The notes beneath the pieces are model-generated. The model saw only the letters and a list, made by a program, of their open reading frames with translations, searched no databases and had not been told where the DNA came from. From an uncultured Oscillospiraceae bacterium (lineage in GTDB: Bacteria; Bacillota; Clostridia; Oscillospirales; Oscillospiraceae): DNA of 8,621 nt. A program made the position numbers and the translations under genes. This document shows positions 5,327 through 8,621 of the stretch, in pieces. Within the stretch, counting starts at the first letter, position 1. Each line of letters starts with the position of its first letter. Location of the stretch: NCBI GenBank assembly GCA_910579595.1, contig CAJTVM010000107.1, positions 1 to 8,621 on the forward strand, written 5' to 3'.

Positions 5327-5695
5327 ATGATCCAAGAAGAAAGCTATCTGAAGGTGGCCGATAATACCGGCGCCAAAGAGATCAAGACCATCCGTGTGCT
5401 GGGCGGCTCCCGGCGCAGGTTCGGCAACATCGGCGACGTGGTGGTGGCCTCCGTGCGGAAGGCCGCCCCCGGCGGCCAGGTGAAGAAGGGCGAGGTTGTC
5501 AAGGCCGTTATCGTCCGCTCCGCCCGCGGCGTCCGCCGTCCCGACGGCAGCTATGTCCGCTTTGACGACAACGCCGCCGTTCTCATCCGCGACGACAAGA
5601 ACCCCCGTGGCACCCGTATCTTTGGTCCGGTGGCCCGTGAGCTGCGTGACAAGGATTACATGAAGATCCTCTCACTGGCTCCCGAAGTGCTGTAA
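5327..5695 (+). CDS. rplN: 50S ribosomal protein L14
   Basis: L14 lies at the subunit interface and in many bacteria is the docking site for the silencing factor RsfS. The 122-residue length is exactly typical. Motifs: MIQEESYLKVADNTGAKEI at the start, GDVVVASVRKAAPGG (36-50), VRFDDNAAVLI and the end RGTRIFGPVARELRD (94-108). The ribosome binding site AAAGGAGGTG (5312-5321) is fully complementary to the 16S rRNA tail and is among the strongest in the window. The spacer to rplX is 14 nt. Confidence 0.98.
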   Translation: MIQEESYLKVADNTGAKEIKTIRVLGGSRRRFGNIGDVVVASVRKAAPGGQVKKGEVVKAVIVRSARGVRRPDGSYVRFDDNAAVLIRDDKNPRGTRIFGPVARELRDKDYMKILSLAPEVL

Positions 5696-5709
5696 GGGGG
5701 TAGCGAGGT

Positions 5710-6021
5710 ATGAGCATGAATGTAAAGAAGAACGACACCGTGGTCGTCCTGTCCGGCAAGGACAAGGGCAAGCAGGGCAAGGTGCTCAGCGTCGACCCCA
5801 AAGCCGGCAAGGTCATCGTGGAGAAGGTCAACGTGGCCCAGAAGCACCAGAAGCCCCGCCAGCAGGGCCAGGAGGGCGGCATCATCTCCAAGGAGACCCC
5901 GCTGTACGCCTGCAAGGTCATGACCGTGTGCCCCAAGTGCAGTAAGCCCACCCGCCCCGCCTACAAGGTGGAGGGCGGCAAGAAAACCCGCGTGTGCAAG
6001 CACTGCGGCGCCGAGATTTAA
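5710..6021 (+). CDS. rplX: 50S ribosomal protein L24 with C-terminal zinc-ribbon-like cysteines
   Basis: L24 is an assembly-initiating 23S rRNA binder. Residues 8-37 form the KOW segment (VVVLSGKDKGKQGKVLSVDP and onward). The second half carries CPKC (74-77) and CKHC (96-99), a pattern that could bind zinc and that is known in L24 of many Gram-positive bacteria; Cys68 is an additional cysteine. The length is 103 residues, usual for the family. The chosen ATG at 5710 lies 9 nt after AAGGGGG (5694-5700), a weaker site than its neighbours; the ATG two codons later (5716) is less well spaced. rplE follows after 17 nt. Confidence 0.97.
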   Translation: MSMNVKKNDTVVVLSGKDKGKQGKVLSVDPKAGKVIVEKVNVAQKHQKPRQQGQEGGIISKETPLYACKVMTVCPKCSKPTRPAYKVEGGKKTRVCKHCGAEI

Positions 6022-6038
6022 GGGAGGAGGAGCATAAC

Positions 6039-6602
6039 ATGGCTGAGAAAAAGACGCCTAATCTGAAGGCAAAGTACCAGGCCGAGGTCGCTCCTGCCCT
6101 CATGCAGAAGTTCGGCTACAAGTCCGTGATGGAGCTGCCCCGTATTGACAAGATCGTGGTCAACTGCGGCTGCGGCGAGGCCCGTGACAACGCCAAGGTG
6201 CTGGACAGCGTGGTCCGGGACCTGGGCGCCATCACCGGCCAGAAGCCCATCATCACCAAGGCCAAGAAATCCGTGGCCAACTTTAAGCTCCGTGAGGGAA
6301 TGCCCATTGGCGCCAAGGTCACCCTGCGCCAGGACAAGATGTGGGAGTTTATGGACCGCCTGTTCAACGTGGCCCTGCCCCGCGTCCGCGACTTCCGCGG
6401 CATCAACCCCAACGCCTTCGACGGCCGCGGCAACTACGCCCTGGGCCTGAAGGAGCAGTTGATTTTCCCCGAGATCGAGTACGATAAGATTGACAAGATC
6501 CGCGGTATGGACGTGGTCATCTGCACCACCGCCAAGACCGACGAGGAGGCCAAGGAGCTGCTGACGCTGCTGGGCGCTCCGTTCCACACCGAAAACGGCT
6601 GA
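6039..6602 (+). CDS. rplE: 50S ribosomal protein L5
   Basis: L5 binds 5S rRNA with L18 and forms part of the central protuberance. The 187-residue product includes LPRIDKIVVNCG (33-44), ITGQKPIITKAKKSVANFKL (65-84), the RDFRGINPNAFDGRGNYALG segment (118-137) and FPEIEYDKIDKIRGMDV. The start is set at the ATG 8 nt after GGGAGGAGG (6022-6030). The open frame continues upstream to an ATG at 5994, but that would lie inside rplX and before the ribosome binding site, and would add 15 residues foreign to the family. A few extra N-terminal residues make it slightly longer than the usual 179-180. Confidence 0.98.
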   Translation: MAEKKTPNLKAKYQAEVAPALMQKFGYKSVMELPRIDKIVVNCGCGEARDNAKVLDSVVRDLGAITGQKPIITKAKKSVANFKLREGMPIGAKVTLRQDKMWEFMDRLFNVALPRVRDFRGINPNAFDGRGNYALGLKEQLIFPEIEYDKIDKIRGMDVVICTTAKTDEEAKELLTLLGAPFHTENG

Positions 6603-6621
6603 GAGAGGGAGGATAACTGCT

Positions 6622-6807
6622 ATGGCGAAAAAGTCCATGATTAACAAGCAGCAGGCTGAGCCCAAGTTCTCCAGCCGCCGCTATAACCGCTGCAAGATCT
6701 GCGGCCGCCCCCACGCCTACCTGCGCAACTACGGCATCTGCCGTATCTGCTTCCGCGAACTGGCATATAAGGGCGAAATCCCCGGCGTCAAGAAGGCGTC
6801 CTGGTAA
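6622..6807 (+). CDS. rpsN: 30S ribosomal protein S14, zinc-binding short type
   Basis: This 61-residue S14 is the short, zinc-binding form. Cysteines 24, 27, 40 and 43 make CKIC and CRIC separated by twelve residues, and NYGICRICFRELAYKGEIPG precedes the end KKASW. S14 belongs to the 30S head next to S3 and S10. The ATG lies 9 nt after GAGGGAGG (6605-6612). In many Bacillota a zinc-free paralogue exists elsewhere and replaces this one under zinc limitation; none is in the window. The coding region is intact, but a 341-nt non-coding gap follows, where this operon normally goes straight on to rpsH. The name rpsZ is also used for this type. Confidence 0.97.
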   Translation: MAKKSMINKQQAEPKFSSRRYNRCKICGRPHAYLRNYGICRICFRELAYKGEIPGVKKASW

Positions 6808-6827
6808 TTCCATGGTAACTCGTCCAA

Positions 6828-6853
6828 AGGCGGGAGTTTTACGACTCCCGCCT
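6828..6853. other. 9-bp hairpin after rpsN
   Basis: AGGCGGGAG (6828-6836) pairs perfectly with CTCCCGCCT (6845-6853) around TTTTACGA. It lies 20 nt after the rpsN stop. The sequence after it, ATGGGCC, has no T-run, so it is not a typical terminator, though it could protect or pause the transcript. Confidence 0.65.
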
Positions 6854-6868
6854 ATGGGCCTGTTATAT

Positions 6869-6903
6869 GGCACTTACAAATTTCCACAAATTTCGCAAGT
6901 GCC
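6869..6903. other. Two-part hairpin with AAATTT core
   Basis: GGCACTT (6869-6875) pairs with AAGTGCC (6897-6903). Inside, AAATTT (6878-6883) pairs with AAATTT (6888-6893) around CCAC. The inner part is also a direct repeat of ACAAATTT (6876-6883, 6886-6893). Confidence 0.6.
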
Positions 6904-6941
6904 GCATTAAGAGACCCCCAGCGAGGGAAAAGACGGATAAC

Positions 6942-6974
6942 AGGTCGGGGGATGATGCCTAACTCCCGATACCT
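6942..6974. other. Bulged 10-bp hairpin in the rpsN-rpsH gap
   Basis: AGGT+CGGGGG (6942-6951) pairs with CTCCCG (6963-6968) and ACCT (6971-6974), with a 2-nt bulge and one G-T wobble, around an 11-nt loop. Its 5' arm overlaps the arm of a competing long-range helix (6937-6946). Confidence 0.5.
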
Positions 6975-7044
6975 TTCCGCCTATACCGAGAAGCGTCCGA
7001 GTTGTTGTGAGCAGTGCGGATGGACTGAAGCGAGGGCGAGCGCA

Positions 7045-7061
7045 GGGCCGCATGGCGGCCC
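7045..7061. other. 7-bp GC hairpin with ATG triloop
   Basis: GGGCCGC (7045-7051) pairs perfectly with GCGGCCC (7055-7061) around ATG. GGGC (7034-7037) and GCCC (7069-7072) can close a further helix outside a 7-by-7 internal loop. AGCGCAG (7039-7045) runs into the stem, as at 225-231. Confidence 0.6.
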
Positions 7062-7105
7062 AGGACCAGCCCGAGCCGGAGGGAAGCCGCGCATCGCGAA
7101 CAGGC

Positions 7106-7120
7106 GAGTCGTGACGATTC
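7106..7120. other. 6-bp hairpin with TGA triloop near the gap end
   Basis: GAGTCG (7106-7111) pairs with CGATTC (7115-7120), with one G-T wobble, around TGA. A weaker 4-bp CGCG-CAT-CGCG hairpin precedes it at 7088-7098. It ends 12 nt before the rpsH ribosome binding site. Confidence 0.45.
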
Positions 7121-7148
7121 CGGTAATCTTAATAGGAGGTAAAATCTC

Positions 7149-7550
7149 ATGCAAATCACTGATCCCATTGCGGATATGCTCACCCGCATCCGCAACGCGA
7201 ACAACGCCAAGCATGACACCGTGGACGTTCCTGCTTCCAACATGAAGAAGGCCATTGCCCAGATCCTGCTGGACGAAGGCTATATCAAGAACTTCCAGAC
7301 CATCAACGATGGGACCCAGGGCGTTATCCGCATCACCCTGAAGTATGTCCAGCCCGGTAAGGACAAGGTCATCACCGGCCTGCGCCGGGTGTCCAAGCCC
7401 GGCCTGCGCGTCTATGCCGGCGCCGACGAACTGCCCCGGGTGCTGCGCGGCCTGGGCATCGCCATTGTTTCCACGTCCAAGGGCGTCATGACCGATAAGA
7501 AGGCCCGCGAGGCCCATGTCGGCGGCGAAGTCCTGGCATTCGTCTGGTAA
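7149..7550 (+). CDS. rpsH: 30S ribosomal protein S8
   Basis: S8 is a primary binder of the central domain of 16S rRNA; in E. coli it also represses translation of the spc operon. The 133-residue product begins MQITDPIADMLTRIRNA and carries the signature GIAIVSTSKGVMTDKKAR at 103-120, ending HVGGEVLAFVW. The start lies 8 nt after TAGGAGGT (7133-7140). It is the first gene after the long structured gap, so it is the most likely target if that gap controls translation. Coding region and length are ordinary. Confidence 0.98.
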   Translation: MQITDPIADMLTRIRNANNAKHDTVDVPASNMKKAIAQILLDEGYIKNFQTINDGTQGVIRITLKYVQPGKDKVITGLRRVSKPGLRVYAGADELPRVLRGLGIAIVSTSKGVMTDKKAREAHVGGEVLAFVW

Positions 7551-7564
7551 GGAGGGTTATAGGA

Positions 7565-8110
7565 ATGTCGAGAATTGGCAGAGCTCCTATCGCCGTCCCC
7601 GCCGGCGTGGAGATTAAGATCGAGGACAACAACCTCGTAACCGTGAAGGGTCCCAAGGGCACCCTCACCCAGCAGTTCCACCCCAACATGACCATCAAGC
7701 AGGATGGGGCCGAGCTGCACGTCACCCGTCCCAACGATTTGAAGGAAAACCGCTCCCTGCACGGCCTGACCCGCACCCTGCTGCACAACATGGTGGTGGG
7801 CGTCACCGATGGCTACAAGAAGATTCTGGACGTCAACGGCGTGGGTTACCGCGTGGCTATGGAGGGCGGCAAGCTGGTCATGAACCTGGGCTTCTCCCAT
7901 CAGGTGATTATGGAGGCCCCTGAGGGCATCACCGTGGAGACCCCCAGCGCCAACCAGATTGTGGTTTCCGGCTTTGATAAGCAGCTGGTGGGCCAGTTCG
8001 CGGCCAAGATCCGCGAGAAGCGGCCCCCCGAACCCTATAAGGGCAAAGGCATCAAGTACTCTGACGAGGTCATCCGCCGCAAGGTTGGTAAGACCGGCGT
8101 CAAGAAATAA
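7565..8110 (+). CDS. rplF: 50S ribosomal protein L6
   Basis: L6 consists of two similar alpha/beta domains and lies near the GTPase-associated centre and the sarcin-ricin loop. The 181-residue product starts MSRIGRAPIAVPAGV and holds VKGPKG (27-32), RSLHGLTRTLLHNMVVGVT (63-81) at the domain junction, GVGYRV (92-97) and the C-terminal signature PPEPYKGKGIKY (154-165). AAGGAGGG (7549-7556) overlaps the rpsH stop and lies 8 nt before the ATG. The gene ends with two in-frame stops, TAATAA (8108-8113), the second running into the next ribosome binding site. Confidence 0.98.
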   Translation: MSRIGRAPIAVPAGVEIKIEDNNLVTVKGPKGTLTQQFHPNMTIKQDGAELHVTRPNDLKENRSLHGLTRTLLHNMVVGVTDGYKKILDVNGVGYRVAMEGGKLVMNLGFSHQVIMEAPEGITVETPSANQIVVSGFDKQLVGQFAAKIREKRPPEPYKGKGIKYSDEVIRRKVGKTGVKK

Positions 8111-8111
8111 T

Positions 8112-8120
8112 AAGGAGGTG
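8112..8120 (+). promoter_or_regulatory. rplR ribosome binding site deciding the start
   Basis: AAGGAGGTG is a full match to the 16S rRNA tail, 8 nt before the ATG at 8129. It rules out the in-frame GTG at 8120 as the start. Confidence 0.9.
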
Positions 8121-8128
8121 TGCCGATT

Positions 8129-8488
8129 ATGATTAACCGTCCCAATACCAAGGCTCAGCGCCTGCACCGTCATAAGCGCGTTCGCGGCAAGGTGTCCGGC
8201 ACCCCCGAGCGTCCCCGCCTGAACGTGTTCCGCAGCGAGACCAACATCTATGCCCAGATCATCGACGATAGCAAGGGCATCACCTTGGTTTCCGCTTCTT
8301 CCCAGGAGAAGGGCTTCGAGGGCCCCGGCAGCAATTGCGAAGCCGCCAAGAAAGTGGGCGAGGCCATCGCCCAGCGCGCCAAGGACAAGGGTATCGAGTC
8401 CGTCGTGTTCGACCGCGGCGGCTACCTGTACCACGGCCGCGTGAAGGCCCTGGCCGAGGGCGCCCGTGAGGGCGGCCTGCAATTCTAA
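8129..8488 (+). CDS. rplR: 50S ribosomal protein L18
   Basis: L18 binds 5S rRNA with L5 and anchors it in the central protuberance. The 119-residue product begins MINRPNTKAQRLHRHKRVR and continues with RPRLNVFRS (28-36), YAQIIDD and the end GRVKALAEGAREGGLQF; the family C-terminus is intact. The ATG at 8129 is preferred because AAGGAGGTG (8112-8120) lies 8 nt upstream. A GTG at 8120 in the same frame overlaps that binding site itself and cannot be the start used. Confidence 0.97.
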   Translation: MINRPNTKAQRLHRHKRVRGKVSGTPERPRLNVFRSETNIYAQIIDDSKGITLVSASSQEKGFEGPGSNCEAAKKVGEAIAQRAKDKGIESVVFDRGGYLYHGRVKALAEGAREGGLQF

Positions 8489-8505
8489 GGGAGGAGGAAA
8501 AAAAT

Positions 8506-8621
8506 ATGGCTCGTTTTGAAAGAGAACCCAAGGAGTTTGTGGAGAAGCTGGTTTACCTGAACCGCGTTTCCAAGACCGTGAAGGGCGGCCGTGTGGCCAA
8601 GTTCTCCGCCCTGATGGTGGT
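8506..8621 (+). CDS. rpsE: 30S ribosomal protein S5, 5' part only
   Basis: S5 lies at the mRNA entry side of the 30S subunit with S3 and S4 and influences decoding accuracy. Only 38 full codons are present. They read MARFEREPKEFVEKLVYLNR followed by VSKTVKGGRVAKFSALMV, matching the start of the S5 double-stranded RNA-binding domain (the usual form is KVVKGGRRFSFSALVVVGD). The ATG lies 8 nt after GGGAGGAGG (8489-8497), which follows the rplR stop directly. The gene runs off the window edge, so its length and C-terminal domain cannot be judged. Confidence 0.95.
   Translation, partial: MARFEREPKEFVEKLVYLNRVSKTVKGGRVAKFSALMV

Larger units (their letters stand above)
6803..7127. repeat. GGTAAT direct repeat flanking the rpsN-rpsH gap
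   Basis: GGTAAT occurs at 6803-6808, where it contains the rpsN stop codon, and at 7122-7127, shortly before the rpsH ribosome binding site. Collapsing the two copies would leave a 22-nt spacer and keep both genes intact. Six bases is weak evidence alone; it gains weight from the same layout at the rpsJ-rplC gap. Confidence 0.3.
6808..7148 (+). other. 341-nt structured gap between rpsN and rpsH
   Basis: No supported protein gene lies here. The stretch contains at least five local hairpins (6828-6853, 6869-6903, 6942-6974, 7045-7061, 7106-7120), a long-range helix (6857-6866 with 6937-6946), internal direct repeats and the rpsH ribosome binding site TAGGAGGT (7133-7140). No stem is followed by a T-run, so I see no intrinsic terminator, and no convincing promoter was found. 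A 6-base repeat, GGTAAT, lies at both boundaries (6803-6808, 7122-7127). In E. coli, S8 (made by rpsH, the next gene here) represses the spc operon by binding its mRNA, but at the rplE start. An S8-binding element here is possible, though I could not match the known S8 site. Confidence 0.75.

Noticed and set aside
5994..6038. Upstream in-frame extension of rplE
   Set aside because: The ATG at 5994 lies inside rplX and ahead of the strong GGGAGGAGG; the added residues are foreign to L5.
6828..6860. Hairpin after rpsN as an intrinsic terminator
   Set aside because: The stem is perfect but is followed by ATGGGCC, not a T-run, and essential downstream operon genes need read-through.
6838..6868. 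Possible promoter with TTTACG and TTATAT in the rpsN-rpsH gap
   Set aside because: Spacing is 19 nt, the -35 match is poor and the site overlaps the hairpin loop and arm; not supported.
7080..7130. Group II intron or TnpB/IscB guide-RNA remnant at the end of the second gap
   Set aside because: The GC-rich hairpins suggested it, but I could not match group II domain V or any conserved guide-RNA segment, and no associated protein is present.
6952..7245. 97-codon + strand open frame across the rpsN-rpsH gap
   Set aside because: It runs into rpsH out of frame, has no proper ribosome binding site (only a G-run directly before the ATG), and its codons cross several hairpins. No family resemblance.
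7412..8482. 356-codon minus-strand open frame over rpsH, rplF and rplR
   Set aside because: Antisense shadow of three certain genes; composition is that of a reversed GC-rich coding strand.

Overview
The window is a continuous stretch of the bacterial S10-spc ribosomal protein operon, all on the + strand, from the 3' end of rpsJ to the 5' end of rpsE. The order is rpsJ(partial)-rplC-rplD-rplW-rplB-rpsS-rplV-rpsC-rplP-rpmC-rpsQ-rplN-rplX-rplE-rpsN-[gap]-rpsH-rplF-rplR-rpsE(partial), the classical conserved order with no missing or inserted protein gene. Near-consensus AAGGAGG ribosome binding sites, the short zinc-type S14, an L24 with a C-terminal four-cysteine ribbon and strongly GC-rich third codon positions suggest a GC-rich member of the Clostridia (Bacillota). 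An Oscillospiraceae-like gut anaerobe would fit, but that placement is inferred by eye, without a search.

Region by region: 1-137 is the end of S10. 138-387 is a 250-nt gap with five good hairpins in a row. 388-4413 holds L3, L4, L23, L2, S19, L22 and S3. 4413-6807 holds L16, L29, S17, L14, L24, L5 and S14. 6808-7148 is a second, 341-nt structured gap. 7149-8621 holds S8, L6, L18 and the start of S5. Elsewhere the spacers are 13-19 nt, or the genes overlap (rplD/rplW and rpsC/rplP by 1 nt, rplP/rpmC by 4 nt). In many spacers the stop codon runs straight into the next Shine-Dalgarno sequence. All products are structural parts of the 30S and 50S subunits and would be made together from one long mRNA.

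The unusual parts are the two large gaps and two protein tails. Each gap holds a series of GC-rich hairpins, several with three-base loops, and lies between short direct repeats (CCTTAAA for the first, GGTAAT for the second). Collapsing those repeats would give spacers of 23 and 22 nt, close to the rest of the operon. The gaps also share short motifs. This fits either two inserted non-coding elements or two structured regulatory RNAs inside the operon, and the sequence alone does not decide. L3 carries about 30 extra C-terminal residues containing a duplicated 9-residue basic unit. S3 carries a tail of about 70 residues rich in Arg, Gly, Asn and Pro, whose last codons also form the ribosome binding site for rplP. 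No mobile-element protein, CRISPR array, tRNA, rRNA, convincing promoter or + strand intrinsic terminator was found.
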